Origin: Amblyornis subalaris
Lineage: Eukaryota; Chordata; Aves; Passeriformes; Ptilonorhynchidae
DNA length: 64,000 nucleotides
NCBI GenBank assembly: GCA_018881555.1
Contig: JACAXG010000056.1
Span: forward strand, 1,127,462-1,191,461
Direction: 5' to 3'
Shown: piece after piece, positions 36,701 through 51,200 of the stretch
Position numbering within the stretch: position 1 is the stretch's first letter
Layout: each line of letters begins with the position of its first letter
Position numbers and translations under genes: made by a program
Notes under the pieces: model-generated
What the model was told of the DNA's origin: nothing
Databases searched by the model: none
What the model saw: only the letters and a program-made list of their open reading frames with translations

Positions 36701-39700
36701 TGTAGTTCACAGGTTGCTGTCCAAATGCAATATATATTATTATTATTAGGTCTGTAAAACCAGTAAATTTAAAATTTTTAAATCGATAAGTGATTGTTAT
36801 ATTTANATTAAAATAGATAATATTGCAAAAAAGTGCAAGAAGGAAGGAACCTNTTTACCACATTGGAGGTATTGCAGCAGGTTGACGTTTCTGGAAAAGG
36901 AGGAGGAATTGCACCTTTCCTGAGAGCAAGAGCCTGTATGGGGGGGCTGCCACGGAGAGCTCTGTTGCCATGGGTAAGAGAGAAAGGAAACTGGTCTGCA
37001 GCTCCTGAGTGAATAGGAAGGTCTTAGCAGAGTCATAAGCAAAACACTTGCAAAAAATATTGAGATTTCAGTCCCCAGGATGTCTGAGCAAGTTCTTCCT
37101 CGGCTTTCACAGCTGAAACTGGTTTTAAGGATCGGTGTCCCTGGCTTCCAGGCAAAGCAATGTGGACAAAGAGCTGANCAGAACTGCACCCTGGAATTAA
37201 TCTGCTCATGGAGACTGTCCTGGAATATGAGATTGGACCAGCTCTGTGACAGCCATGTAAGATTTCACAGTTGTACTCTAAGCAGGCTGAAAAGCCTTCN
37301 GTCAAGTTCTGATAGCCAACATCAGCCCTTTGATGTGAACCACTGGGTGAAGACTGTTTGCCCAAACATTCACTATTTAGTGAACATTTCAAAGTAAGCG
37401 TTTTGCTAGAGCTGTCCCATAAGCAAAGATTTTTTCCAAAATCAGTGATACTAAGGTCACCCTCTGTGCTAAAGCCTCCTACAGCTGCCAGAGCATGCGG
37501 TGGTGAGGGTGGTTCCTCAAGGGAAACCTCTGCAGCCTCTGGTATTCACTGACTTCCATGCTTCTGAGAGGCAATCCTGTGACTACATTAATGTCATTTT
37601 TGTCATTTAATACTGTTGCTAACCCACATAATTGTTAAGGGACTACACAGTGCAATTTAGCACAATTAAGACAATTATACTGTTAAGCACCTTGAGCAGT
37701 CAGTAGCCAAAGTTTTTGCCCAGTGTAAGGAAACCTAAAGGTTTCAGACGTTGTTCCTGTGCACCCTTGGGGTTTTGATTGCTGATGAGCACGAAGATGA
37801 TCGTGGTGCACTGTCAGGCCTTTTTACCAGGGGGATGCTGCTGCTAAAGGGAGAAGGGGATCTGAGCCTGTTCCCATCACCCCATGGGTAACAACATAGG
37901 AACTTGACCTCTGAGGCTGTTATTTGAGCCAGGCTCGAGATCTCACCAAGGGAAGATACTCAACACATTTCCTCTGCATTTTACATCCATCTGAAATGTA
38001 TTTAGCTAACTTTNGAGGTACCTTGCATGTAAAACCTTGAACCACAATTGTAACCTCTCCAGTTTCCCTTATTCACACAGTATTTGATTTGGATGACATA
38101 TTTTTATAATATTTATTTTTTGGCCCATTTTGAGACTCTCATGTTAACACCACAAGAACTTCAGTCTGCTGTATAATATTTCAGACANGGAGGGAAAAAA
38201 AATTGAAGAAATAAAGAAAAAGAAAAACCAGCCGTCTGCATCCACTTAAACTACATTACAATAAAGCTCGGTAAAGATCTGATCAGCAGTTTTTTAGCCT
38301 GCTCTGATTTAATATGAAATAAATTACTGGAAAACCTAAAGGCTGAAAGGAAATTTTTTGCCACTGTTTAAAACAGGACATGAATCCTTTAACATAATAT
38401 TTACACATATTATATTAAATACTTTCTGCAAAGGTAAAATTTAGCACTGCCAGCTTCAGACAGACTGGGAAGGAAATTTGTTTACACTTAATAAATCTGA
38501 TTTTGAGAAGTAAAACTTACTTTTTTTTTTCTCCTGTGTATACACTAGCATTGACAGAAAATCCTGATTTCAAAGTATATAAACATAGTCATTATAAAAC
38601 TGCTGAACACTTAAAGGAGAAGACACAATTTGTATTCTATCTGATAGTGTTTTCATCTTGGCCTTTGGAGTTGCTATGATTTATAATCTCTGGTGGTCCA
38701 CAAAGATTTGAGATTCTTAAAGAGCCACAGCTTTCAGTGATCTCTATATCCCAGCGTAGCTTCTTTCCTGATCGTTGCTAGTAGATTTGGCATGACTTTT
38801 CTGACAATATATTTTACTATTTGGGAAGGAGGGTGCCTGCCAAGAAATATCAAATTNTGAGACGTGACATTTTCGCCAGAAAGCACTGGCCAGCTTCTCC
38901 AGGGCAAATTTCAGGGTCCAGGACTGAACCGCTATTCAAAACAAGAAGGAGATGGACTTTTGCCGGGGAACAGCCCATAGTCCCCAGGCCAACCCTTTCA
39001 GAATGATTTGGAAGACAAAGTATAAGTCTCCTGCTCTGTCTGACCCAGAACAAGGACATGGCACCATAATCTCAGAGCCTCAAACCTTCAGATTTATGTT
39101 GGAAGGGGGTGNGAGGTGGGTACGATTTCAGCTATGTGGGGATGAGAACATTTTGAAAAATCAAGAGAGCTTTCATAAAATAGNAAAACAGTTTCCTATG
39201 GAGCTGCAATTAAAATCATGCCCAATCCCTTGAACACACATACTGTTTATTAAGGAAGTTAGTAAGACGTGCCATAGCTCCCAGGCAGAGGTGAGAAAGA
39301 AGGCTGAACTCACCATCTACTTCTTTCATCTGNGATTTATCATCTAGCCAGACAACTTGGAACATTAGCACATCAAAGATCTTAAAACCTCCCTGATGAA
39401 AAAAAGAAAAACTTCTTTGAGACCATGGTATTTCAAAGATCAGCCATGTATTCGTAGATTTTAAGATNGTATGGAAACTTTGCAGTCACCTTCTCTGACA
39501 TCTGCAGAGCACAGCCCAGCGGAGGCTGCCCAGCAATTCCTAAATTATTTCCAATAAATTGTGGTTGACTCAGGGCATCTTTCTCGGAAAGATATTCGGT
39601 CTATATCTATATAGACTATAAGCAATTGAGAATCCACCACATTCTTTGGCAAGCTGCTAGTTACAAATAGGGCAAAATCTCACCAACAGGAACGGGAGTT

Positions 39701-41923
39701 CTGTCTGGACTCATATTTAATCTGCACATTAAATATTCACAACAGGTCAAATTATTAAATATTAACAACAGAAGTGGGTTATAATTTACTCCTTCCAGAA
39801 ATCGTAGGTCTGTAAAGATAAGTCAAGTAAGAAATTGGGGAAAGTATTACCAAGTTTGAAAGAACTTTTTTAAGTCTGAGTAAGGTACACAAATACCCCT
39901 ATGAGGAGCATGAGAATGTTCATCCAAGACACATTCTTTTATTGTTTTTGAAGCCTAAAATCTTAGCGCTCAGAGATAGCATCTATTTAAAATACATGAG
40001 CAAACCAAGGCATGAAAAGTCTGTTCCTTTAACTTTGCTCCCAGTACAGGTCTTCTCCGGATGCCAGTAAGAGTTGCAGAAAAAACATGAGCTACACTGA
40101 TTCCATCAGTCANAAATTGCTTGTATGGCAGGACTTCCAATAGAAAACTGATTTTATCTTGCCATGACTCCAGTTTTGGCCAAGTGCTTTGCTATACTGA
40201 CAGGCAGAAGTCCTCAGTTAGCCCTATGAAAAGCAGACAGCCATAATGTAAATAGAGTTTCTGTTTACTCTGAAGTCAGAAAATTCATTCCAAGAGAACA
40301 GTAAATGTGTGATCACATGTGTTATTTACTTATCTTAAGGAACATTGTTATTCCCCAAACAGGCTGGCTACTTCTCACTTCTCTTGGTCAGTCCCTTTTG
40401 CAAATGCATCTCATCAGCTTCAGCTAATTCATCACTTTGGTTTGACAATAATCACTGACTTTCTTTCTAAAGATAATCTGTGTTTAAAGGCTCTGTTATA
40501 TAATATGCTATAAGCCAAGAATATCTTGCAACATTTGGAAAGGTAGGGCAGTAATGTTCTGCCAGATTCCTCCCAGCATTTAAACATCATTTTTTACATG
40601 CCAAAAGTTCCTTCAATTACTAATGACTTGTGAGTTTTAAGATGCACAATTTATATCTGAAAACAATTAGAGAAGGCAGTTTAGAAAAACTTATCTGTGT
40701 TTTGGGAGACGTTACCACAAAATATGTCACTGAAAGAAAAAGAAATAAATGGACTGAAATCCAAGCATGTCTCCTGGCACCTCAGGAAAAAGTCAGCGTT
40801 CAGAGCCAGTTCCCTTCAGAGATAATTCTGGAGAAAGAAAGGTTTTTCAGAGACATCCCCTTAACAGATAAGTGAGTGAGGCCTCATGGGCTTGAAGAAG
40901 CAAAAGAGAACAGAAAAGGCAAAGAAGAGGTTCTCAGGTTGCTGAAAAAGAACACCCTAGAAAAGGAAAAGACATAAAGCTGAAAATCTGGGACAAAAAT
41001 GAGTGGAAGAATGTCTGAAACATTCGCAGGAGAGAGGAGAAGGTTAAGGAAGACATTTAGAGCCTCAAGCAGAGCATTAAGGATGGAACCAGAGGTATCA
41101 GNGAGCTGAAGGCTCTGTATTTCCCTAGCTGAGCAAAAAAATGTCTGTCTAGACCAGACAGAAAACAAAGGTCAAGATTAAAGATTCAGCATGAGAAGGA
41201 GCTGCCAGGTCAAAGCAGAAAGAACATCAGTTGTGGTGACAAAGAGCCTGTTTGGGGCCAANGGGCAGGGATGGGCAGCAGCTGCTATGGCAGCCATGGC
41301 CCAGGTCATGCTGACCCCAGTGGGGTGGCANAGAGGGGAGCACATGCAAAGGCACCCTACTCACCTGGTGGGAAGTCACACCACAGCTTTCTGCAAAATC
41401 AAGGNTCTGCCAAGGCTCAGCAGTCAGCTGTGCAAACCCTCAGGCCAGCAGAGAGGTGCAAACCTTTATGGAACTCCTGTTGCCGTTAGAAAATAAACGA
41501 TATATTAGTTCTTTTTATTTGTGTTGGCATGTGAGAAAACACTACTGAAGGAGCAACCCTGGTTACCCTACCTCACTGACACTCACATTTTCACTAAAGG
41601 AAAGGTGTTACTCCAAACTGCTAAACTTCCCCAGCTGTGCATTTAATGACACTGTTGTTCACCTGTTGCTTAGCGAAATTATTTTAACTCATTCCTCTTT
41701 GGTAGCTACATAATTATCCTACATATCTTGAACAGAGCAAAATCTTTCATTATGGAAGGGGGAAAGACATGCAAGGGCCAGNCCCCCAGATCTGACTTCC
41801 CTGAATGCTTCTCTTCCAGATGAAGCAACATTGCAGAACTGATTTCCCACAAGCTTGATGAGGAAAGACTTGCAGGCTCAGAAAGAAGAGGCCTGCACTG
41901 AAGTCTGCAGTGTCTCCTCTGGG
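33749..41923. other. long single-copy noncoding stretch
   Basis: No gene recognised across about 8 kb. It contains a short ATT repeat near 36736-36748, a T10 run at 38521-38530 and an 8-base-arm hairpin (GTCTATAT / ATATAGAC) near 39599-39616. Overlapping frames on both strands at 34422-34978 (up to 146 codons) have no domain I know. The region looks like old unique sequence with no recognisable young transposon. Confidence 0.5.
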
Positions 41924-42011
41924 TAAAATAAAATAAAATAAGATAAAATAAAATAAAATAAAATAAAACAAAATAAAATAAAATAAAATAAAATAAAATA
42001 AAATAAAATAA
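41924..42011. repeat. (TAAAA)n pentanucleotide microsatellite
   Basis: About 17 to 18 units of TAAAA with two single-base changes: one unit reads TAAGA (about 41939) and one CAAAA (about 41969). The long pure tract after the second change suggests it is still length-variable. It produces a Phe/Tyr/Ile/Leu-rich frame on the - strand that is not a gene. Confidence 0.97.
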
Positions 42012-45000
42012 GCCTCTATCTGCTTATAACCTACAAAGTGTGCCTGTCACCATTCTGATTAATTAATTTAGTTTTGCAGTTTAGATTAACTACAGTGAAA
42101 GACCCAAATACACTTGGTAGACACTAATATCTGTAGTTTTATGACTGCTGAGTAATTAATTACTGCTATTTCAGTACCTCCAGGTGGGAAAAATCAGGCA
42201 TATTAAGCCTAAGGCACTATCAGNCACCCAGCGGGTCTGTATGAAGGCTTGTGATGAAGCCCAAATCTCTCTCATTATTCAGCTGGAAGATTCGGTCTCA
42301 AAGGGAACTGTCTTTGGTACATGGATATTCCCAAACCTCTCTGAAGCTGATGGGTTTGGTAACAACATTTTATTTGAGATAAATGGGAGAGAAAAAAAAA
42401 AAGAAGCTCTTCTGTTTAACAAGTTCATATAACTAATCCACATGTCATATAGATCTGTCTTTGGTGGTTTGGCTGGGAACTGAATAAATTCTGTAAACTT
42501 TGCTGATGGCATGGCAGACCTGGATGTGTCTGCACAAGTGACAGAAACAACCCAGTGGCAGGCAGAAAACACCACAAGAGCACCTATAGAATAAAACCAC
42601 CAAACAGGGGTAGAATTACTTGAAAAGGATCATGGCATTATGAGCAAAGACACTGGCTCCTAGTTCATTGCTGCAGGTCTCTGTGAACATTCTCCACAAG
42701 CAAATAGGATTGCATCGAAGAAATACAGTGCACTAATCTCTCCTTCCAGTGAACACAACCTCACACACCAAAAGTATTGGCTATGAGGCAGGCAAATATC
42801 AACAGAGGGATCAGGTTTCCCAGAAGAGAAAGGATAAGCTGATATCTGCAATCAAATTGGAACAAACAATGGAGGTACTCACAAAGCTCAACAATGGCCA
42901 GAAAATAATTAAAACAAGATCTAAAGGATTTTTGGAGCCCTCTATAAAGAATCTGCGTCAAAATTCCGTAGCTTCCCAGAAAAGACAGAAGTATGACAAT
43001 GTCCTTGTGGACAAAATGCGAAGTGTCTCTGAGCAGATTGGAAAACCCTGCTAACGTAAACACAATTTTGATCAGCACACGAAAAAAACTTCAGGAAACT
43101 GTAGTAAGACAAGCTAATGATTCATGCAGCATGGTATCCTTTCTCTAACAACAGCCAGTATTAGAGGTTTAGGGCAGAAGTGTGAAAAAAAAACCAACCC
43201 TGTAAGACGATTCTTATACCTCTGCTCTGCTGCTGTAGATTCTGGCACTTGGCTGTTGAGTGACTTAAGAGTTGCACTCAGCAGTGGGTTGACATGATGC
43301 TGAGCAATGAGGTACAATGGATCACAAAGCTTCTCATGGAAAAAGGGAGATTGGAATTTCAGCTGATGCATGGGCTCAAGGAGCTGAAAAGAAACAACAA
43401 CAACAACAACAACAATCGGCTTTCTAAATAAATAAAATGTAGACTCAGATCATCTAAAAGATTTTCACTCAGAGAGCACTGCTGGCTCTTTCTGCTCCAG
43501 CTTCTGTTTGGGAAGATCAGATGGGGCAGAAGGGATGCGTCAGCTCAGGGTCAGGCTTTTCTGGCGGCCCACATACCTCAGCCAACCACACATCCCAAAA
43601 GACTGGTTGCNGTTTATGCCTAAACAGAATCACCCTGAGCATCCCACATTGAAAGTCACACACAGAGACTGTGTGTGCACCTGTAGGTTCATCTACCTGT
43701 AGGTGCTATCTTTTAAGGTAGAAGATAGAGAACAGGTTACAGAGGGATGGGGAGCATGAGGGAAGACCTTAAGTAACAGGAAGGATGTCCAAGGAGTCTT
43801 GTGCAGTCTCAGTTCACGTGGGCTTGGGTTCAGACTAAGACTTGCAAGGCACAAAAGATAACATAGAGATGCTTGCTTGAACAGAAATAGACCTCTTAAA
43901 TCAGGGAAGAAAGGCCCAGGATACCTTNGGACATGGAATAAGTGTCTGTGGTGCTCCAGCTTTGCAGCCAACAGTCCCTTAGCAGGAGGAGAGAGCAGAG
44001 AGGCTGAAGAGGGTATCCCTGAGCCCTGGTGGACTGCTCCATCCCTGGCATCTCTACAGCAGAGGGACTCTGACTTGGCTCACGGCTCTTCTGAGCTAAC
44101 AGGGAAACAATGAAACTCAGTTCTGTTNTTTTTCTGCTTTTTTAAAGCAAGAGGGAGAGTAGGAGAGAAGAGAAAAACTGGCAAGCACAGAAAATTCAGA
44201 GAACAGACCAGATAGAAGTTATTGTTATGAAATGTCTTTGTTTCTTGGCCAAGACCATTATATATCTCTGGCTGGCCAGACAAAGCATCATGTGTCTTCA
44301 GTGGAAGCTTCTCTTCTACCCAGGGAGCTGGACAGAGGAAAACAAAATTTCAAGGAGTTGGCTTGGACAGGCATCAGGGTACAACTCAGCCCAAAGCACA
44401 GAGAGTCAATCCAAGGGAATGGTACAGGATTCCTGCTCATGCTTAGGAATGGGGGACACCATGTTCGTTGTATTCTGTTGGTCTTAAAAATACAAAATGC
44501 CCCAAACAATGGGAAAATACATCAGAACGAGACCTGTAGTGATGTAAAGTGACAACTTTTAACCCTGGGGAAGGAGCTTGTCCCATCTGAGAGGCCCATG
44601 GATTTGGTTTGGNTGGCTAAGCCTGCCAGTGTCAGGANAATTTTTTGAAACCCAGGTAACACCACAGAGCATTTTGAAGTCTTTGAGCAGAACTTCTATT
44701 TCCACTGCTNCTGATGGCCAAGCAAATGGGCTGTCAACAGGAAACTGAGAGCTAAGAAACATGAGTTAGTTTAGTATTTGCTATGAAACCCAATGGGAAG
44801 GAGAAATCTCCTCTCACGGAAAGAAAATGAAGGTTGTCTGGAAGATTCAGCTCTACAAATGNTTTTCAATGCACAGCTTCCTGTGGAGTTTTTTGCTTAC
44901 ACAAGGTTTTGGTTTTACATACAAATCATAGAGAAAATGTAATACAGACTTTGGCACTGCCTGGTAAAGTAACAAGCTCTCCTTGGGAAATTTACTTCCC

Positions 45001-48000
45001 TGAGAAAAATCAAATTCTGCTTCCAGTCCTTTCTGTTCATGTGTTAACACTGTCCTCTCACTATAAGCACTAGCATGTGTGCTTCCTGAAAGAAAGGGGC
45101 AAACACAGGTACAGTGATANTGGAGATACCCCCTGAGCCTTTTAAACTTTGAATTCTTAGTGTTTTGTCTGGTATATTAGATCCTGTGTATCTAGAAGTT
45201 CCACNCTTGCCTCTGTACCAGCAATCGGATCGTGTAACAGTAAGGTTCAATAGCAGTTCATCTGGTTACGTGCATCAAACCTCCCAAAAAAGACTGGGAA
45301 CAGCATATTCCATTCCTTTGAATAGAAAAAAAAATCGCTTAAAAAGGACAGTAAAGTGTATCACAACACTTTCCAAAGTGCTGGGTAAAGTCAGGTCCTT
45401 CATAAATTCTCATTTGTGGTTCCTGAAAAGAAACACAGAAGTGTGGATCTTGAACAAGCCTTCTACATGGCAAAACTGAAAAAAATGTTCATTTCTGCTG
45501 AAGAAGATATTTTCAGTTTATGAAAGGTTTCNCACACATTCAAATTCAGTGAACTTTTAGAAGAGGCATTTTGCTTGGTGTGGGCACAGTTATGAGGAAG
45601 AACAGGCTGAATGAAGTTTGGAAGATGGTTCTGAATGCTGTGGGGTCACCCAAAAACTGTCACAGCACTATTTTGGGTGTCTGCCACAAGAGCCAAGAGT
45701 GTCATTTCAGAGACTGAAACAGTTGTACTAGAAGGAAGTCAGCTCCAGGAACCAAAATGAGCAGATTTAGGAGAAACAAAGGAGATCCACTCATTCCACA
45801 CNCTGGAAAGGTGTTTGGGTGAGAAGAAGGTTTGAATGAGGTTTGGCCAGATCAGTGGGAGCTAGAATGACCTTGGGGNTGTGTGTCTGAGTAAAGCCCA
45901 TTATAAACATTTAAATCTCTATCTTCCCTAAATTACAGTGGAAACATGCTGTGTCATGGACGTGGGCAGCCAGGGCCAGCAACAGTCTGCTCTCCAAAAN
46001 CTGCAGAGAGAATCAAAAAGGCAGCAGGTGAGGAAGCCCTTGCAGCACACCTGGAGAGATATCCAGGGCACGTTTTGGGAGGGAGACTGGCCTGGCAAGG
46101 ACTTGGAACTGCAAGCCACTGACTTCAGTTTTGTTACTGCTGCATCCAGAACAATGCTTTCTGCCAAAGAAATACGAGGTTGTCATCTGTTTTTCCCAGG
46201 GTGAATATCCTCCATGTCCCCCAGCTGGGCCAGCTGTGTAGACCAGAATGCAGCAATGCTTGTGGGAATTGCACTCTCACCTGAGGGCTATGTTTGTAGC
46301 TGTCAGCNCATACAGATAGCAACAGAAAATTAATCTTGGTGCCCAAACCAGTCTATAATACTAACAGTTATGGAAGATTTGTAGCAAAAGTTCCAGAGGA
46401 GTTAAACCCATATACAGAGGGGGAAGCAAACCCAGAATCCTGCTCTCATCNCAATGCTGTGTTTGATCCAGCCTCTCCAGATAGTCTCAAGAGCATCCCT
46501 CCAAATCCACCCCACAAAGACCACGTGGCTCACCGCTCAATGTAAACACGCTGTTTGCAAAAGCCTTTGCATTTAACACTTTGGATTGAGTGTAAAAAAT
46601 CATCACTGAGAAACTCATAAACAGATGCACATTTGGAGCACTGAGCTCTGTACTCACATTTCACTTCTTCAGTAGGGACTCACATTCAGCTGCTCCGTCT
46701 CCAACTGGTGAAATCAAGCCTTCATGGTGGGAAGAATTTGCAATGAAATGCAGTCTGGGCCCACAAACTATGACTCCAAGCTGAAGACAATTTGATAGAT
46801 GGTGCACTGNCCACACAGACAGGTTCAAAAGAAATCAGTTTGGCCTTCTGGAGAATTTTGAAAGTATTTTTGATCAATGATGTTTGGAAGTCTCAGGAAC
46901 ATTAATTTCATATCCAGTTTGCCAAAATGTCTACCTTAGACAGAATTTATGAGCATACATGTCAAGATATATTTAAAATCCTTTGAGACTTCCAAGTACA
47001 TGAATAACACACGTATCATTACTACCTTTTTTTAACTTAGCATCACATAAATCAAATGAGAGCGCCAGGCTTTCTCAACTAAGGAAAACCACTGCACTTA
47101 AAATAACAAAGGTAATACTTATTTATTAATGTACAATGTCCAAAATTCCTGTTAAAATCTGTCAAGAACAGTTTAATGCAGCATACTCTCAGGAACAGAA
47201 ATTAACACATGCTTGTTCAGAGGTTAAATCCACCACTNTGCTGTATCTGTATTTTTCATTTGCAAGCTAAAGGTTAGGAAGTCCCTGGTTGGTCTNTTGA
47301 AAAAGTGCAAAAGTACCATGTTGAAAAATGGAAACATCATCTAAATGTACCCACTGTCTTTTCACTCAGTCATTTCTCCACTGTCTTNTGTCAAAGTACC
47401 TTAGGGTGTTTATCCACAAGGCATTGAAGGATGATAATTGATCAGAGGCATTTCCTCACACTCCCTGAGATGGTGTCTGTGAATGAGGAGATNTTGAAAT
47501 TCCTTGTTAGCCAGTTCTTGCTATCTGATGGGGACTGTTCTCAGCAGCTGCAAATGGAATTCGCTCTGCATGGCAGATTATGGTAGCTGAGGACACAGGG
47601 AAGAAAATGGTCAGCATTGTCATTTCCGTGCTTCCAGCCAGTGGCAGAGTTACATGGTCAAAGGATGAGCAGTTCTATTTTAAGTCAGCTGTTTTGAGTG
47701 TGTATTGAAGGATGCTGAGANTCTAGAATGGACACAATTATACTAAGTTATGGCTGAATTTTTTTTTTCCCCACAGCCTTCTTATTAATTTACCAGGAGC
47801 AGTTCTGTGCTGATTGAGTCATAAGGAGAAAAAGAAACCTTGACTGTTGTTTCTTAGATAACTATCAAAACAACACAGTCATAACTTCAGAGTGTACAAG
47901 AAGAAGTTAAAAAAGCTTGTTACTTCCTTGGCTAATAATATCCTGAATGATAAGGACTAGCATGTCATTCTTCAAAACCCTAACCTCATTCAAATTGGTT

Positions 48001-48277
48001 TCCTTGAGGCCAAACAATTGCAGTTGGATCCTGGTTCGATTCTTCATAACAATAATTGCATTCACTTTTCTTGTCAGGGACACTCTTTCAACCTTTCTGG
48101 AAGGTCCACTTACTACCTTTGGCAGCACGCAAAGATCAATTTTGTTGAAGAACACTGTTCATATGTGCTCCCACTCCAGTGACTTCTCTCTTAGAAAGCA
48201 ATTTNATATTTTTTACAGGGCAGTGAAAAATACCAGTGTGTATTTTTTATTCTTAGCACCCACAGCACACAATTTAG
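42012..48277. other. single-copy noncoding stretch
   Basis: No gene recognised. No ambiguous base occurs between 42226 and 43610. Inside that interval a Lys/Gln-rich + frame (42749-43054) follows a pyrimidine-AG sequence, but it resembles nothing I know. A + frame at 45165-45479 is also open, without a known domain. Confidence 0.5.
43395..43415. repeat. (CAA)7 trinucleotide microsatellite
   Basis: Seven perfect CAA units flanked by unique sequence. Confidence 0.92.
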
Positions 48278-51200
48278 AGAGTGGCTCTCAGAAAAACAAA
48301 CAAAACCAAACAAACAAAAACTAAAACCTGCTGCATGTACATACCAAGCCATTCAAGTAAGCATTCAAGTTGCTCAGGGGCTGAATCCTGGAGAGAAGGA
48401 AGNACTCCCAAGATGCTATTAGTCTCCCAGGACAAAGCCCTTCTCTTCCCCCTCTCACCTGGGGAAACCAGAACTGTAGCCCTGTCTTCTTGTGAATCAG
48501 CAAGTTGGTGGCAGTGGGACCACTTTGCTCGCCTCTTCCTCTTGTTCATGCTCTTGTACACCCCNTGTTACTCAGTTCTCTCACTTTCCTCATTTTCCAC
48601 ATCAGTCAGTAAGTCAAATCCTCAATTAACCATGAAAATCTCATTTCAGGCATTCCACAACTGTGGTGGATCAATTCAAAAGACCAAGGACAGACCAGGA
48701 TGTTTGTCAGCAGAACAGGGATATGAGCAAATCAGGAGCTCAGCAATCTCTCCACTTCCTGCATATGTAAAAAGCTGTCTTGAGAAGAAGAGATGCATTG
48801 CAGATATTCAAGTAAGGAAAAATATTGTTAATAATCACATCTCACCTATGAAAACCATAAAGGGCCTCTGTACAAAGCACAATCTGAATAATGTTATCTT
48901 GTTTGCTGAATTACTTCTGCACAGTTTTAAGATGAATCTTCCTTTAGCACTTCTTGCCATATTTAGCATCGCAGTTAGTTTGCAAAGCTCAAAGACTCTT
49001 ATTCAAGTGAGGCTCCTGGGATCTGTGACNTCTCAGAACAAGAGATCAAGCTAGAGGAAACACCATGAGAAAGACCATTCCACCCCCCAAAACCATTAGC
49101 CCAGCAGGTGAGGCACACTTATTGGCATATTTACTTCTGACTTAAACTTTACATGAAGTCACAGAACAGCCCAGGCTTTGAAGGACTGCCAAGGCAAAAG
49201 GGACAGTTCTACACGTGCCACATTGTGCATGTCAAACAATGTTAACACTGAAAGGCTTGTTGTTAGAGCCTCACTGAGGAGCTTAGCAGGAAAAAGGAAA
49301 ATTGGATATAGAAGNAGATTACACAATTCTTTTGGGTTTGCAAAAGGAATTTGATTTGGCAAGTCTGAGCAGCAGAGATGTTGTTCTCTGAATTGGGGGT
49401 TAGTTTCAACTAATGAAAAATTTCAGTTTTGAAAGAACAAAAGTATGTTAATACACTGTGAGTCTGTAAAGACATTTCACAAGTGAGAACTGGCAACAAG
49501 AAGAGTGATTCCCCTCTATATGTTACTTGGGGAAGTCTAAAATAAGTTAAAATTATATACNTCTAGAAACTTATTTCATCTTAAAAGAAAAAAGAAATTA
49601 ACTCTATCTATAACATCTATATGTCCAAACCATTCTATGAGTCTATAAATGTTTCTTCTCCTGTTTTGGTGTAATCAGAAACCATTTGTGGGGATTTTTT
49701 CATAAATATCGCACAGAAAATGATAGTGGTAACTGCAAAGAGACAGCTAGCTTTACCTGTCACTGAGTAGATCATTCCAAAGAAAGTTTTGTACTTCTCC
49801 CAGAGATTTAAGGGCTCTTGGGAAAAAGGAAATGGAAAGAAAGGTGAAAGTAAGAATTTTCCAGTGAAGTTTTCCATCAGGTCACCTTCCACTGGGCACA
49901 GGCACTGAGGTCTCTGCAAGGGAGAGCTCTGCTTGGATCTGATCGCTATGAAACACTCCAGAGGTGCCTGGCACTTCCTGCCTTCCCTCACTGGCTTTAT
50001 GGCCATGTCACTGAAGGCACTTGAGACTTTTCAGACTGTGTAGAAGGACATGCCTTGGCTCATTAAGACACATATTCCAGTTGATTTTTGGCTAGTCATT
50101 TCCACAACAGTTGCATTCACATTTCCAGCAGAAACAAGAANGTTGTGGCTAAGCCAGGATAACCTACGAGTAAAACAGAGTGATGGATTTCTCTCTTCTC
50201 TGAAGANAGAGGGTAATGCAGGCAAGGTGTTGATCATCCCTGGTCTTGTGTCCTCTTAACATGTAGAAGAAGCTGGAATAAGATTTGAATGCAACTGCTG
50301 TGGCTGGGGCAGAGGAGGAGAGTTGCATTAGAGGTGGTGGATAGGGTACAGCAGAGTGTCTTTCACATTTCCGTGCACTCACTGTAAGCCTGCNCTGCTC
50401 TTATCCATCACAAATCACACTTTTATCCATAAGAGTTTGGCTTGTTTTTTAATATTTTAGGAACGTTGCTCTCACATGTATTATATTTATGTTTGTGAAG
50501 GAGTAGCAACTCAGATTGCTGCTGGGAATGGGCAAATCCTCTGGAACTGGTTTCAGTAGAAACTAATCCTAAGAAAAGCTTATCTAAAAGCTCTGCATTG
50601 AACTCTGTACAGGAGGTAGAAAGAGCTGATGGCCAATTAAATATACTGGAAACTAAAGGGAAATGTGGGGGTGGAAGAAAAATGGAGATATTTTGCTGTT
50701 CCCTGAGTGTTGCCCCTGGAAAGTCATTCCATCCTGAATTTCTCCAATGCCATATCCTTTGTAAGGTTTCAAAACCAACATTAAAAATATATTTTTAAGG
50801 ATAACCGTGTCTGAAAGTTAAAGCCCTTTGGGGGAGAATAAAAGAAGGACTTCAAAGTAACAAAATGCTAAATCTGGCAACTTGTTTTTAATGGAAGTAA
50901 AAACCTGCNGAATTTAATACTTTAAAGTGTAATAAGAAGAGAAATGTCACACATAGAGTTCAATTTCTACCCATGGAATTGTGCCCCTGATTTAACAAAT
51001 TCCAACTTAAATGCTTCCACCACAACTGAAAAANGTTTTACTGACCTCGAGCTCGTTGTACTGCAAAGGTCCAACAGTATTGCTAGGACTGGGATCAAAG
51101 AAGTCGTGGTTTTCAAAGCATCCAGCCTGAAATGAGCAAAATCCAGCTGGCTAACATCTTGCAGTTCAGTGGGTGTTGAACCCCATTTTTCTGTGAACTG

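Noticed and set aside
41750..41971. - strand frame rich in Phe, Tyr, Ile and Leu
   Set aside because: Translation of the (TAAAA)n array.
47907..48155. 82-codon - strand frame with a regular, protein-like composition
   Set aside because: A + frame also spans the same bases and no family is recognised; no splice or start context supports it.
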